Below, piece after piece: positions 25,620 through 39,900 of a stretch of DNA of 64,000 nt. A program made the position numbers and the translations under genes. Numbering within the stretch: the first letter of the stretch is position 1; every line of letters starts with the position of its first letter. The notes beneath the pieces are model-generated. The model made no database searches and was not told the DNA's origin. It worked only from the letters and a program-made list of their open reading frames with translations. The stretch is from Opisthorchis felineus (Eukaryota; Platyhelminthes; Trematoda; Opisthorchiida; Opisthorchiidae), in the NCBI GenBank assembly GCA_004794785.1, contig SJOL01007337.1:566013-630012 (forward strand), in the 5' to 3' direction.

Positions 25620-28090
25620 TTAGTTAGTTTGGGATTTGGGTAACCACCAATTAAAGGCGATACCTTTGATGCAAGCGCGCCACTGACAGCGTGATTGAGC
25701 TATTTCTACAAGTGCCATTAACCATTAGTGAGTTAAGGCTAGGGGTTCCTATCCGGAGAGGCAGTAGTTGTCGACCCGACTCAGTTTACTGGTTAACGTT
25801 TTCATACTTCTTGCCCGGTCATATACTGTCTACCTCTCGGTCGCTTATACTCAGCACAGGGCTGGAAGAAAAAAGCTCTGCCAGCCAGCCAGACGGGTAG
25901 ACAAGGTATGCTGAGGACATGTCCTAACCTATGAAGCATGAATACTTCATCTATCGCGGAGGGTTCCTTCATCCTACGGCCATCTGGCGTAACTCAGCAT
26001 TACTAATCTGACGTTCCCACCAGGCCCGACCAGACACCGGTGACCAAACGACGGAGTCCTCCATATGTCGTCTGAGCTTTGAATACGCGTCTCTAATTCA
26101 TAAAGCAGTGCGGATCGCACTGCCGCAGTATGTGTGTGTGTGGACGTCACGTCGGTGCCATAAGTGTCGGAGGTTTGAAAAGCTGCCTTGACTTTCTCGA
26201 TTCGAGATGTAATCTCATTTCTAGCAAGCCCACTGGGGCTTCTGCAACTAACAAGGCAATTAGTTTTTTATACCATATCGATTGGGTCGTTCGCAAGCAT
26301 GCGGTTTGGCTTTGATCCCACCCAGTCTTTTAGCAGCTCTTTACACTTTGCAGGTGTAAAGCGCATGCCAAACCGTGCTGCAGATTTATTGAGGTAATTT
26401 AAATGGCTTGATTTTTTTATGGATCTGAACCAAGAAGAGCAATATCGTCCGCATACTCAATGTATGTGATTGAACGTTCCGAGTGCATTTCGACTCCAGA
26501 GGTTTCGGAGGCAGGTAGAGAAATTTTAAGCAGCATATCAATAACAAAGTTGAAGAGGAAAAGTGAGAGAGGGCGGCCTTGTCATACACTGCTGGACCTG
26601 GCGAAATCGGGCGAAACCTTCCCATATACTCGTACGTGCTCACAGAAGTATGCATACAGAGCACTCATGAGGGATATCACCTGTGATTGCCAGACGCCGC
26701 AAAAGTTTCCGACGATCGACAGAGTCCAAAACCGTTTCCAGATCCAGAAAAACAACCCAACGGGAACGTTTAAAAGAGTGGCGATGTTCAGGAACCTGTC
26801 TCAAGGAAAAGATATGGTAAATGCTTAATTCTCCTGAATCTGTCTCTTCCGACAATCGGTCTGCCTACGCAAAATAATGTCAGAGAGCACTAGGCTGATA
26901 CCACGATGTTTTTTGCTTGACGTTCTTGCGCCATTCTTGAAAACTGAGATAATTTTTGGGGAGCTTCTTTCAACTGGTATTCTGCTTTCTTTCGAGTGCG
27001 GGGTGTAGAACATCTAGCTCAGATGCTTTGTCGCATTGAGAGATTGATATCTTACGCTGGATTTCTGCCGCTAATGGCGGGCTTGTGTCGGTGTTCTATT
27101 AAGGCTCATTAGATTCTTCTAGAAGTTCTACTGAAGGAGACCAACTGAACTGTTTTTTGAAGATTTCGACCCATCGCTCAAGACGACGATTTTGTGGCTA
27201 AATTGCCGTTCCGCATTTCGTTTTGTTGGCACTTGTCTCCTTTTGACCGGTTGATCAAATCAGCTGAAATAGAGCGTGGCTGTTGCCTGCGGCGAAAGCA
27301 TTTTCCGCTTCTTGGGCCTTCGAACTCCACCAGAGTTTGCAGTCATTCTTCAAGCTTCTGATGATCCGGTATTCGGGAGATCTGCTTGCCCCATCACAGT
27401 CGCTGGTTGCTATTATGGTCCTTCTGATTTCGACGATATCCATTGTTCATTTAGTCGTGTCAGATGGCCTGGACAAACAGTTCTGAAAGCTGAGAGCATA
27501 GCTTTTTCTACCCCACTTTCATTCAAACCTCAGGCAATCTTCGTCATTCACATGATTGTGCTTTTCAATATCTTCCTAGCCAGTTCAGATCGATACTCCA
27601 GCTGCTGGAACTTGTCAAAGTTGATAGATGGAACTACCCTGTTTTGTACGCGGAATGCTGACGAAAGACATAGTGTCAACCGAGCTCGCACAGTGGCCTG
27701 ATCAGAGTCAAATCGCGTATCCCAGATGGAGAGGTAGCTGATACCCACATGGTCCCATTGAGTTTGTGAATGTCTTGCGGTTGGTGGCCTCTAAGTAACT
27801 CGATTTGAGCGTTTGTGTTGGAAGTTCGTACTGGCCAGGAACAGATGCTGATCAGCACACAACTGAAGCAGTGGCTCCATAATCCGTATGATGAGTGTCG
27901 ACCCCAAATCTGCCATCTAATTGTGCTTCTTCCTGACCCGCTAAGAGTACTATATCCGTCCTTCTTAAAGACTGGAACAATCGTAACAGACCTTGATAAA
28001 CCCGTCGTTCTCAGTCTCAAGATTGCGCTTAGTCGGAGCCTATGCTGAAACGTCAAATAAACACAGTTTACCGCAACAAAATGCACCGGA
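25620..28090 (-). mobile_element. degenerate non-LTR retrotransposon (RTE-like LINE), endonuclease end to RT C-terminus
   Basis: Translated pieces run in order on the minus strand but switch frames and cross stops, so the element is dead. From the 5' side: the C-terminal part of the endonuclease region and linker (SPSGIRDLTLIRP; WDTRFDSDQATVRAR; KLWWSSKAQEAENAFAAGN); reverse-transcriptase motifs RGISLV near 26.9 kb and VVFLDLETVLDSVDRRKL near 26.72-26.76 kb; then the catalytic EYADDIALLGSD, with YADD at 26444-26455. These are followed by AARFGMRFTPAKCKELLKDW near 26.33-26.4 kb, and finally the post-RT tail (FDHRC-like, RLGHVL, PCAEYKRPRG) down to about 25.65 kb. YADD with this tail suggests the RTE-like group common in trematodes; the clade is inferred. 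The 5' part is missing or unrecognised above 28.1 kb. Confidence 0.85.
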
Positions 28091-28439
28091 CATCCGCACA
28101 GCGCAAAGATAACTTTTTACTGGGATCCAATCCAGTAAGGCTATTTCAGCCTTGGGGCTGAGTGCAAATCCCGCTGATACCATCAGCCATTGCTTCAGCA
28201 TCACCAGACACCAAAAGAGTGAAATATGGAACACCTGAGCTCCTCCTAAGCGGCTGGAGTTGCACGGCCGAAGTCAGGTCTGGCGTGCGTATTTCGGAGA
28301 AAACACACATAGATGGATAGGAAAAGCAAGGTTCCAATAAGAGATGGCTGTTTCCCAAAGTAATATATGGTGCGGACATTGAAGGCTGCAATTTGTATCA
28401 GATCTTTTGAGGTTAGCAAAATATTATTTTCATTTACTT

Positions 28440-28960
28440 TTTGGGTGATGGTTTAGTCGTGGAACGATGTCTAGGGGACTGGCTGATGGGTTGAATACAC
28501 TGCATTAGTCGATGGGCGGGGAGGGTGCGTGGGAAAACGCCGGTGAGCGAACAGCTGCAAGGGTGAATGATATTTTCCGGTTGCCCAAGCCAAGAAGGGA
28601 GTTTAGGTGAGATACCTCACGTTCAGCTTTTGACTGAGTGGTAAGATGGACCCTGCCCCCAGCCTGTCACTCAAAAGTCTGAAGCACGAAGCAGCAGTTG
28701 TTAGGTTTTTCTTGGGTGCACTTCCCGGAGCCGACGACTCAACAGTCTGCTCCACTTGGCTGCAGGGGCTGCCTTACCACTTCTATCGCAGGGGCCAGTA
28801 CGACTCTACCTCCAGACCACCTCTTACTGAGAGTTTTGCAGTACGGAGACTCACTTTTCTTCGTCGGGCAGTACCCAATTGAACTTTCTGGAATGGTTGG
28901 AGCTTTAGGAATTGAGTTTCAGCCATTGTAGCCCGCAAGATCATTGCAGCACAGAAGAGT
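28440..28960. repeat. GC-richer block, possible repeat or LINE 5' flank
   Basis: This stretch is noticeably richer in G and C than its surroundings and lies directly beyond the 5' side of the LINE remnant. It may be its 5' untranslated region or a separate repeat. Open frames of 77 to 78 codons overlap in two plus-strand frames without a recognisable domain. Low confidence. Confidence 0.25.
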
Positions 28961-31900
28961 GACGATCATGACAAAGTGACAGCTTTATGTTCGGGAGCAT
29001 GCAGAATGGGGTTGTGTGCATTTGTAGTGTAGGCTATTCGGCCACAAATTATGGCAATTGCAGCTCGTCCAATGTTGCAGCTGCTGTACTGGTAGCATGC
29101 TTCCTTCAGTTGGAGGTGGTCATTTTCTCTAAATGTCACTAAAACAGTGACCTAATAAAGGATTCCAGGTACTTAAGTTATTCCTCGAGGGTTTCCTAAT
29201 AGCTGTAAAGATGATTTTCCGCAAACAAGTTTTGGATTAATTATTTCCTTTGGTTGGCATATTCAACCAGTACGTAAACCAAGAACTTTGATTGGATAAG
29301 CTAAACGTTTGAAAAATGTGGCCTATTTTCATGTTTATACTTGAAAAGAATCGTAGCTCTATTTCCGTGTTTGGCAAAATACGGCAGAAGCTTTGAAAAA
29401 TTTAGTCCACAGAATCCACTATGAGAAGGGAGAATGAATTTCAGGTATTTGTGAAAGGTATTCAACGGCTTAGAACTGGCTCTTTCCCCTGGTGCCGAAC
29501 TCGCATTTTTATTGCTTTAGAAGACAACGATTAGTTGAAATTGGATCGTAACTTGAGAATGATATCCGGTGAATTTTCCTGAGGAAGCAGCATAACGAAC
29601 GATGATTTTTAACTGGCGTATGTGACTGGATTTCGTTAGGCCTTTGAAGTTTGAAAACCACGGGAATCCTCGTGAACGCGAATTGGTTTAATGCGAACTG
29701 TGATGAATTGCAAACGAATGCAAGAACAGCAATATGGGGAAGAATTTGGAGAACCAACTGAACACACTATTTATTGCGGATTTTGCTATGTTTCGCCATC
29801 TGAAAATGTTTGAATTTGTCGTAGAAAAACAGAGGAGAAATCTGTTGTGCGGCGTTTTGATTTAAAACATTCCGGATAGGTGTTTAAAAATCCACACTGT
29901 TGTTTACCCCTCAAGCTGCACCACATATGTTGGACATGTGTACCTTGTCGAAATTTGACTACTTTTTGCACATTTCACATGTGTCTATTCTTCAGTAATC
30001 GAGGTTGCCCAGTGGTTTGGTTATCGGCACGAAGTAACAAGCCTAAAATAAATTACAGTTAGTTGAATTTGCGCAGCCAGTTGCTATGACACATCAGTCA
30101 TCAACTCTTTGAAGGAAATCAAAATTTCCTCGTTAAATTCAGTCTATATGTAAACTCATTTTTAGTTAGAAGACAAATGCTTGTGGAAATTCAATACACT
30201 TGCTGGCTTTCTTTCCCTATCTGTCGTTCACAAAATAAGCATGCCAATATGCCATTCTGCTCGTTCACATTGGGAAAATAGCAAGATCTTGAGTTGCATT
30301 CTTTTCTGTTTTGGTTTTCCCAGCCATATTTTAACTAGATCCTGCAGGTTTCAGAAGCTCTCCACCGTTTTGTTCTTCCCCGGCCAAAGTAGAGTGTGCA
30401 GTCAAGAGACGTGGAAAAAATTCAACTGTCATACGGTATTTATACAACTTATGTTTCTGTTTCCCGTTTGCAGGCCTAATGCAGACAGTGATTAGAGTTA
30501 ATGGGAGCACAGCTAAAGATAAACAGCGGGGAACAGGTGGTTCCAAATGGTGGTACACTTCTATTACTGTGTCAGGTTGGGGTTGGTTGTCATGGTAACA
30601 TGGTCTAAGCAGTAAAAGCTAGCCAATAGGGACAAAGGCATTTGTACATTTTCCAAATCATACAGCATCCCAGTTAGTCCACAGGGAGGCATTCAATATC
30701 GATAGGGCGGATTAGTGGTACGCTGGATTTTGCGTAACACTTTATCAGCTGATCGACTGGCACAAAGAATGACGATATATTAAACAATATCGGCAGTGAG
30801 AACAGCAACACGATTGTTGGTACCAGTGACATTAGATGTCGTTCTAAATAAAGAACTAAAGAAATAATGAAAAAGCTTGTTATAACAAATTTTTGCGGTA
30901 TTAAGTGAATGTACCCTTGCTTCCGCAACACACTTAGCATGAGTCACATCAGACGAAGCCTTGGTGGAATCAAAATATATTGAAACGCTGAAATGATTAT
31001 AGCTAAATCAGCAAAAGATGGGTTAATGGTTGAAAAAGGTTTTTTTTTTTGAAAATCCAGTGATCAGTGTGTGACAAAATGACTATGGAAGAAGGCTTTG
31101 GTGTTTGACGCCGTGCCTTATCTATACTTTAGAACTAATACCCGTACCAGAATCTTCTTCATGTTCATGGCCGCTGGACACTACTTCTTGGATTTAGGCC
31201 GGTAAAACAATGACCCGAAAAAACCACTCAACTCGGCAAATACATCCTCGCATTTCCTGTGAGATGCGAGAGCTTGCTCTTAGTCGGTATTTGATCACTG
31301 TGGTATAATAGAAAGAAGTCAAAACAGACGGTTTTCTGAGCTTCCTGCAGATTCTCATGATGGATTTGACTGTCAAAATGGGCTTTGAATTCCCCTTCCT
31401 CTGAATTTATTACTACAATCTCATTTACCCTGGGACAAGTGAAATTTAAAACAAAGTAGGACGTACAACCATCACAGATTAACTTGGAATTCCGGATGTC
31501 GAAACTCTGGCCCATAAAAACACTTGAATGATTTCAGCGTTTTCTAAATCATTACTGTTGGGGTTATTGAAAACTCTGGCAGCCTGCAACCTGGCTTTTC
31601 CTTCTTCGAGCTCATCTGGTAGGCATAGTCCACGAATTACCCCCAACTTGCATTCTCCTGAACCCATATTGGACTCAGTTTACCAAATATTTTCATGTGC
31701 GCAGTGATTTGATGCTAACGGGATTCTCAGCTGAATCACAAAAGACGAATTCTGCTAGGACCCAGTTGAATCGCGCTCTAAAACCAGGTTGGTGTGCAGG
31801 TGAGTGTATTTCCTGAACTCTATTGTTTGTTTTTGATTGTTGCGCAATTCACGCCTTGCTCTGTGAGACAGCCATGTGCGAGTAGATTCGGAGAGGTCTT

Positions 31901-34900
31901 TCATCAAATATTTTCAGAAATCCGAGGCTCAACGTTGTGATATAGGTAGACTGATCATTAGTTAATATATATTATATGCGAACTGAGATTAACTGGTCCG
32001 GCTTACACAATTTGTCCTTTAGTTTTTTACAGTCTACTTGAAGGTTGAAAACAGCAGTTAAATTGGACGAATGAACGTTGAACAATCTTTTCTTTGTCCA
32101 TTTGGATAAGAGGTGTAGAATACGCAAGTTGTGAGGTTACGCTAGTTCATACTGTTTGATGAATCGCAGCACATGTAACATAGACAGAGAGATTTGAGTG
32201 AAGTTCACTCAACCACATGGGAGAAAATGAGAGTGCTGTGACTGGAAAACAATTTTGTGCGCAACAACCCAGGAAGCCTAAATAAACTTCAATGTCAATG
32301 ATGAATTGCATTGTCCCAAAATGTGAAAATATTGCGTTATCGTCAGTGGAGTGGCCTGTTTTGAGAAGACATCTAGTAAACAATGATGGCCGAGTTCAAC
32401 CAGCTTTCTGTCTAGCGGTCTTATTTATCAGACAAAATCAAAGTGATTTCTAGATGCAACCCCATGTTTCCTGTTTGTTTGCCCAGAGAATTCGCATAAG
32501 CTGTATTTTGAATACATTACGTGCTCCCATTTTGCACTCTACGTCTTCAGCAACCCGTCGCACTTATGACATCACGTAACACTTTCCGCAAAATAGTCGA
32601 CGACCAACAAAGTTTTCTCCCAGAAGACCGCAGGCCAATTCCAAAATACGTTCTGTGTACTGCGGATATGCAGCATGTTTTTCCATAATAACCTTATCTA
32701 TTGTCATTAGTTTTGATACATCATGTACTCTAGTAAATAGATAGCACTAAAACAAATTAGGCACCAATACTAGAAATGAACCGATCAATGCATCCGGGCC
32801 TCTGAAGTCGAAGGGGCTCATCAATAAGCTTAGTACCACTAGGCATGTGATGAGGAGATGCAGACTGGTAGGTCAGGTAGGGAGATGCATTCCATTACCC
32901 GCTCCGTACAAAAAGCTTGACGCCATACAATTCTGCGTTAAAATCATTTACATGGGCATGATTAGCCCAGTGTAGAACAAGCCAGGTCACAAAAAATTGG
33001 GCCACACTTGTTTCGGCTCACTTCGTTGTTTAAAATAACGTACAAACTCTAGAACATCTAGAGTCATCCTTGGTTGCACTGTTTGCTAACCCGAGGAACT
33101 AACGAAAATAAATGTTGAAATCTAAGTTGCATAAAATCATCAGTCAGTAAATTGGTGTTTCCTTTCACCCAGATCTTCCACCTTTATGAAGCACGCACGA
33201 GAAATTTTCATTTGATTTCTTTACGCATAATTAATTCCTCTTTGTGATTGTGGAGCTTTAAATCTACGAAATGTAGCATTACTAATGAAAGCCAAACTAG
33301 AAATAACTTTGATGTGCAGATGCAGTTCGATTTCAATACCTATTTTAATTCCTTGGAGTAGAATGACTGAGGTTTTCTTCACGGTGGCCGTCTAATTCAG
33401 GATACTTTCAGATGTTGCATTCAGTGCGACAAAGTGAGTTCCAGAAGGCCAGAAAAACGTCCGCTACCGCTTGAAGTCATACACAAACATGTCCTACAAT
33501 AATACTACTATTTTGAATGCAGCAATAGCCTTGCTAACTACTTCAAGTGGCTAGATAAAGTATTGGTCAAACAACTCGCACTTATTCGACCAAATTAGAG
33601 AATGGAGTAACATGAACTTCCTTCCGATAGGAATCGTGCTTGAATGTTCCCAGTTCATCCACTGTGGAGCCCGACAACTGCGCTGAGTTCGAAATTTCAC
33701 ATTCCGCTCCTCAAACCCTATCGGCGTAAAACGGAGAATGAGCAGACCTACCACATCGTAATGATTTCTGCTGATGCGTTTGTCGGTTTAACTCAAAGTT
33801 TGTTGGTACCATCCACTGAAATATATAATGCGCGACGGCTTAAAAGAATCCATTTTGACTCGAAAACTTCCAGCCACAAAAGATCGCCCGGTCTAAGTGT
33901 GTCCCATGCTTTTGGGAGCGTTTATCATATCCTTTCTACCAAAAACAATTTTCTTTAGCGAACTGTAAAGACTGTATAAAGACATTTATCAGCTCACCCC
34001 CTGAGACTACTTGAGCAAAAGATTTTTATCTCAAAAGCCTCAGACCAGCAGGTACACCGTCTGAACGCGAAGCCTACCTCAAGTGCAAAAACCAAGTTAT
34101 TATGGCCTATACTTGATGGGATTACCTCTCTGACGCAATTTCTTACTCATACGTGTTCTTAAACATCTTTGTAGCCACAGTAACCGTAGTATTACTACGT
34201 TAGTAACGTATTCCAGGATATCCACTTCGTGGATACAAACACGTGCTCCTCTGTTATACCATCTCTTTTCGTCAGTATCTTTTCAACTGAAACAGTTGAC
34301 TACGATTGTGATTTTTGTGCACGTCCGGGTTTATCATACTCATGCATATAATCGACTTCGAACAACTGATTCCATCTTGTGTACTCAACGTGAAGGTTCC
34401 ATTTATTGCAAATAACCACAGGCAATCAGTTTCACTAACAACAGGTTTTCCACTAACGTGAAACATCAAACTATTTTAATGAGGTTATGTCGCTCATATT
34501 TTCACGCTTTATTATTGAAAACGACGTACGAGTTATTTCAACAGTTTTGTGCAACACTTTAGTCTGTCTTGAAATGGCCCCTTGTGGTAATCTTTAATTT
34601 CGGGAGAGGAGCGGAAGGCTTTCAATCAGGGTGAATCACGAGGCCAATTGGTCTGGACGACACGCAATCCTCCACGAAGTCATAAAAATGAGGCAAAAAT
34701 GCAACCGACTAACAGAATGTCCAAAATGACTCATGAGAACTGCACCAGCGACCTTCTGGAAGTACGGCCGAAAACTGCCGTAAGAACAGCGATATAAAAT
34801 GACTGCCTGAGATAAATCTGTTCTGCGTCACGTCGAACGGCCCAATGTCACTGCAGAACAACGCAACCATTCACTGAAAAACTTTGTGCACATTCGATGC

Positions 34901-36420
34901 CCCTGGAAGTAATCGGCTTCTGAACTGATTATTTGTCTGCTGACACCTGCTCCTAGAAGTACATTTGCTGAAAGCACTTATGTTTCCTCTCCAATGGCAG
35001 GCAGCTGATGAACAGAACGTTGTAGAATAAGACTCCCGTTATAACTGCATGATTCTTCTTGTGGGTGTGCAGCATGAGATGACACATAGGAATGGCACAT
35101 GTTTTGCAAAGGTTTTAAGGAGTTGAACATCATGCTTAGTGGGATTGATCAGCAAATATCGGCAATTTGCTTCCACGTCACCTGGAACGATCTCTTTGCA
35201 TCTGCCCGAGCGAGCAGTAATAGCAACCCGTTTGCCACCAGTAAAGTCAAGTGAAAGTTTTGATTCTGACATTTTCTACGTCGAACAAACAATAAGTGAC
35301 TCTTCGACTATGTAACTGACTGTACTGGCACGATTCCACCATTTCCCAAACGTTTCATATTTTCCATCGTGTCTGTTTGATGATGCGAAACAAAACATCA
35401 TAATTGCGACATGTAGTGCAGGATAATGTGGGAACCATGACGTGTACGTGCACATCATGCTCAACACTTCCTTCAGATCATCAAGGCTTGCAGTAAAATA
35501 GGAAGGTGTTAAACGATGTTGTCCAAAATGTGGTGAAGCCGACGTGAACTTCAGCGGGCGTTGTAATATATAGTGGCTGGTGGGCAATAATGGTATCGTA
35601 GCCCCATGTGCGGAATTGGCGAAAGTTAACGCTGAATCAACCCCTTTACTACCGTTTCGTTATCTTCTGAAAAGGCACGGTGACTCAGTTTTTAATGCCG
35701 CAAAGCCATCTTGGAGTTGAGGAGAGGAATACAGTCCTTTCATCCCAGGAACATTTTAAAAGCAATTAAACAAAAATCAGAAGGTACAGTGCAACGACAC
35801 ACGTACCTCCAAAATGAATAGTATTCTGGATGAGAATCACGACCTGCAGATTTTTTGACGGAATTAACAAACTGTCAATTGCAATCCGTCAGTTACAATT
35901 CATCAAGCAATTCGGTTACTACCTACATTACCGAAATGTTCACTGGTTCTGCTACTAACTTTCCAAGAACACCGATTACTGCGAAACAAGGTTTTTTTGT
36001 TGAACATCCCATTTATTGCTTTTTAACCAACACTAATTTAGTTAATAGTAGCTACTATGACCTCACTATCATCGATCGGACTGGCGCGATTTTAGGAAAA
36101 CCCATTTAACCTGCTGTGCATTCACTGGAATTTACTGAGGCGTTTAGGATATTCTATTCAGACGAATCGATTGACGAAACCATTAGCCCTGTAGAAAACT
36201 GAGCTAAAGCCTATTTGAAAATTTTATTTCTTCCACATATTTTTCTAACTATGGCGTACATTTGACCAAACCTATCATTAATGTTTGAATACCCAAGCTC
36301 TTTCGACTTTCTCACATCATGACAATTTTATCATGCCCGATATATACTTAACAGCGCGAAGATGATATAACGAAAATGTTTCTTTCATTCTATCTGTAAT
36401 TTTTATGTTACGCCAAGAGT
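28961..36420. other. intergenic, nothing recognised
   Basis: There is no exon, RNA gene or element I can name. A poly-T run occurs near 31.04 kb. Minus-strand frames at 31228-31667 and a plus-strand frame at 35855-36109 are open for 60 to 95 codons, which is unremarkable in DNA of this composition. Confidence 0.4.
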
Positions 36421-36424
36421 ATCT

Positions 36425-36960
36425 TTCAAACAATGGTAGACAAACTGATATATCGTCTTCAAAGTAGAGCAAATCTATGCTAAAATGCCTGGAAGTTCTG
36501 TACAGTCGTTTCATCCTTATTGAGGGTCATTAGCATTATGCATCTTACAAAACTCCAGCCAGTTTCTCATCCGCGGCTTTCCGGCCTGTAGTACATAAGC
36601 CTAACCACTTGGCCACAGGCGGATAATCAGTTGAGTTGTTAACTCACAGTTAGACAGGATATAGTGTCAGTCATCCTTCAACCATTGAAACCACTTCCAG
36701 GGGTCCCCTGTTGACTGGTTCCAACCGAGTGGTGCCCCCAACGGTTAAGCGTCCAAACCATCAACCGCTAAGTTGCAGATTTGAAACTTCCCGGAGTTTC
36801 TTTAGATGCACACCCCTGATGATTGGATGAAAGAATGGTACAGCACCCCTAGGTCTTTCAGCCCAGAGTAGCATCACTCGTAGGACGAAATCTCAGTTGT
36901 AGTTTTCCCGCCGCCTCACAGTACCAACAATGGTCGATTAGGCCATTCTTTCATATGCAC
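36425..36960. repeat. composite inverted dispersed repeat, copy 2 (best preserved pair)
   Basis: The left arm (about 36430-36680) starts with an AACTGATATATCGTCTTC-like outer end, then AAATCTATGCTAAAATG, TGTACAGTCGTTTCATCC and TTATTGAGGGTCATTAGCAT. The right arm (about 36730-36955) is the inverted version, ending AGGACGAAATCTCAGTTGTA. On the minus strand the left arm carries a textbook Pol III A box (GTGGCCAAGTGGTTAGGC) and a decayed B box. On the plus strand the right arm carries CCCAACGGTTAAGCG and GCAGATTTGAAACTTCCC. The two tRNA-like 5' ends face each other across about 140 bases that include CATCCTTCAACCATTGAAAC. Confidence 0.65.
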
Positions 36961-39900
36961 CTGTTGTGTATTATCATTCACTTTAGCCCTCTGTCCAGTG
37001 CCACGTTTGGGACACTGTTTTGCAGCAAAGCAGTACAACTGGTGGGCCTCCTTGCTGGCACCAAACTGTTTTCAAAGAAATTTGTAAGTTAGCAGAATAA
37101 AACCACAGGGAATCTAATGTTTGCAGCTTTTTAGAGTTCGTGGTGAGTAATCCATGTATGTGTTCATACTTGTTCAAGGCCAACTGCCTCCGAGCATAGC
37201 CGTCTGAAGAAGATTATCCACCACCTTACAAAGTTACTTTGCTTCATTCTCTTTGAAGTTCATATGGACGTATTTCCGAACAGTTCTCGCTCAGTAGAGT
37301 CGCAGCCAGACAGTGTGCTTTTGTAAGGAGTGCCGTAAAAATTACTGTAACTGTAATCACAAATGGTTGCTGCAAAGTAATTGTGTAAACGCCGCTAACA
37401 AAAGCATTACCCTTATTACACAAGTGTGTTATAGCATACTGAAAACATATATTTGAAGCCCTCCCCAATAGAAGTGTACACTTAGATACGCCGAATAAAC
37501 GCACCACGTGCGGGCTAACGGATGTGATCAAGCTTCGAATATCCGGGATAAGATAATTCTGATAGTTTTGAAAATGTCCGTCGCCCGAGAGTTCTAATGA
37601 TAGTAATCGTATAACTGACTACGAGAATATAACCCACAAGCAGCTCAATGACCAGTAAATTTCACTGAGTTCGCCCGTTACTTCTGAAAACAATGGCCAT
37701 CGTCTCACTTGAACGAAAGGGAGTCGGATGCTTTTGCACAATTCGCCAGTAGCTCACTTTGTCACCAAGTCCAAAGCAAAAGTGCACAGGAAATACTCAT
37801 GTCTAAGCATTGTTGAAACATGCACGTCAATCTCCGCTGGTTTCCCAGTGGTTTTGCTCGCCGTTTTAGGAATAAACTACAAGTTAACCTATTCAGACTG
37901 AACAAACAGACATCATACTTGATACTGTGTCAGGTGGTGTTTCGTTGGTGCCTATAATTCACGTCCCAATCAATCATTAATAACCAGTAGTACGTATCTA
38001 ATTAAAGGACTAATAAAGCAATTAGTGTTTATAAGCCAAGCCCACAAGTGCACAAAAGGACGCCGTTCTGTGTCGCTATGTTATCAATATCGACTAGAAC
38101 ACCGTAAACAGTGTAGTTGCATGAACTGTTTTTTGGACGACCATCTGTTTTGGGGAAAATAGCCGAAAATGCAGACAACATAATTCTGGTCCTCACGCTT
38201 GTCTGAGTTTATGAGTCGGAATATATAGGGCAGTGCTACTGTTTTTCTAGGAACTTTATCCTATCTGTCCCTCTTTCCTATTGAAAAAGTACTCCAGTTA
38301 TATTGCACCAATAGACTAATAACTGTTTTGCTAGAAAGCACGTCTACACCGGAAATTTGACATCATTCTGATGATTACCCTGTTCAACAAAGAGATTCCA
38401 TCAAATATTGTGGTCTGACCTTATTGTGAAGAAACTGAATGTCTGTTTTCCAAACTACATGCTTGGGGTTTTATAATATTTATGCCTGCTAATCGAGCGA
38501 GAAGGTTGAACGAAACTTCTCAGTGAGTAATTAATATTTTCCTGTAGTTCCTGCTTTGTAGTGCAATCTACTTCCGAAATCCTTGCAAGTGTGAAAATTC
38601 CCGCAACAAGTCATGACCAAATCCACTAAAATAGTTTCAAATATAGTATTTTCTCATGGGGATAAAAGTGATCTTTGGGATTATGAATCAGGCTTACTCG
38701 ATTGATGTCTGTTGTTGACAAAATTTCTGACAGTGGTCCTCAAACAGGTCATGTTTTCCGCTAGAATCTGACAGTGGAGTCCAGTTCTCTTTTTGGACTT
38801 CTGATATGGAAATTTCACACCTGCAAGTGCGTATCGTTCAGCTAGTTGCAACACAAAAAATGCTCTGTTAGGTCACCAAGTACATCAAAACACATCTCTA
38901 AGATATGGTTATTTTTCTAACATTCTGCAGAAGATTGCACCCTGCAGAATCAACCACAGTATCTGCGAACACCTGAGCGACTTTTGTGTTCACACTCTGT
39001 TTTTATCTTTGATTTGGTTACCTAACGTGGCAAACTGTCTGCGTAAACTAGGTTCTGTTATGGTGTAGAAAATCTTGCATAGAATATCACTGATACCCTG
39101 CGACTTCTGAGTACTGTTCTCTTTCAACATGCACCCGAGTCAAGTGAATCGCATAACTTAAACTGACTGACAGTTTTAGGAGATTGAAACTTGACGCAAA
39201 AAGGCAGTCGTACGCAAAAATACCGCAGTTTTATCTGCCTATCGTGTCATGTAAAAACGATCTTGCTGTTCTTAGCGTACTCCCCATGTGTACACTAGAC
39301 TGACGAACGTCATGCATAAAATGTTCCCTTTCTCTGTTTGCATGCATACTTTTAAGCAGCAATGACTGACTAAGGTTAGTCATTGGTTATATTTAAAAAC
39401 GCAACATATGCACAAACTATGCAGCTACCATATGGGCGGTCTCACACACCGTTGTCCAACCACGTACAAAGGTCGAACAAACACACGTCCCACATTAATA
39501 GAGCGTCAACTTCGCAAGCTTCAGGAAAGTATTCTATTAGTCTCGCTCTGCTGCACAAGCTACACAAACATTGTGTAACTACATTCCCCTACAATTCAAC
39601 AACAGGCATTGCGCAAAAGGGCATAGGATCGACAGCAAACACTGGGCTGAATGGCAGTGTGGTAGACAATTTTATCTAGTTTGGAACTCGGTAAAAAACT
39701 GTGACAAGAAATCAGTCAGGCACACAAAAACTTTCTGCCAGCTGCCTACCAACAAAAAAGTTGACATCAAGATTGACTGAGGGGGTTAAAAGAAGAAATA
39801 ATACATTTTCAGCTGTAATGAACATGCACTCAGCTCACTTGGAAAAAATACTCCGGTGAAGGCCTGGAATCTTTAGAACGGAAATATCGACGGCTGTCTG

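Noticed and set aside
26460..28048. Plus-strand frames up to 141 codons
   Set aside because: They are antisense to the minus-strand LINE, whose RT motifs are unmistakable.
31228..31667. Two consecutive minus-strand frames with protein-like composition
   Set aside because: No recognisable domain, separated by a stop and frame change; could be an old element but cannot be supported.
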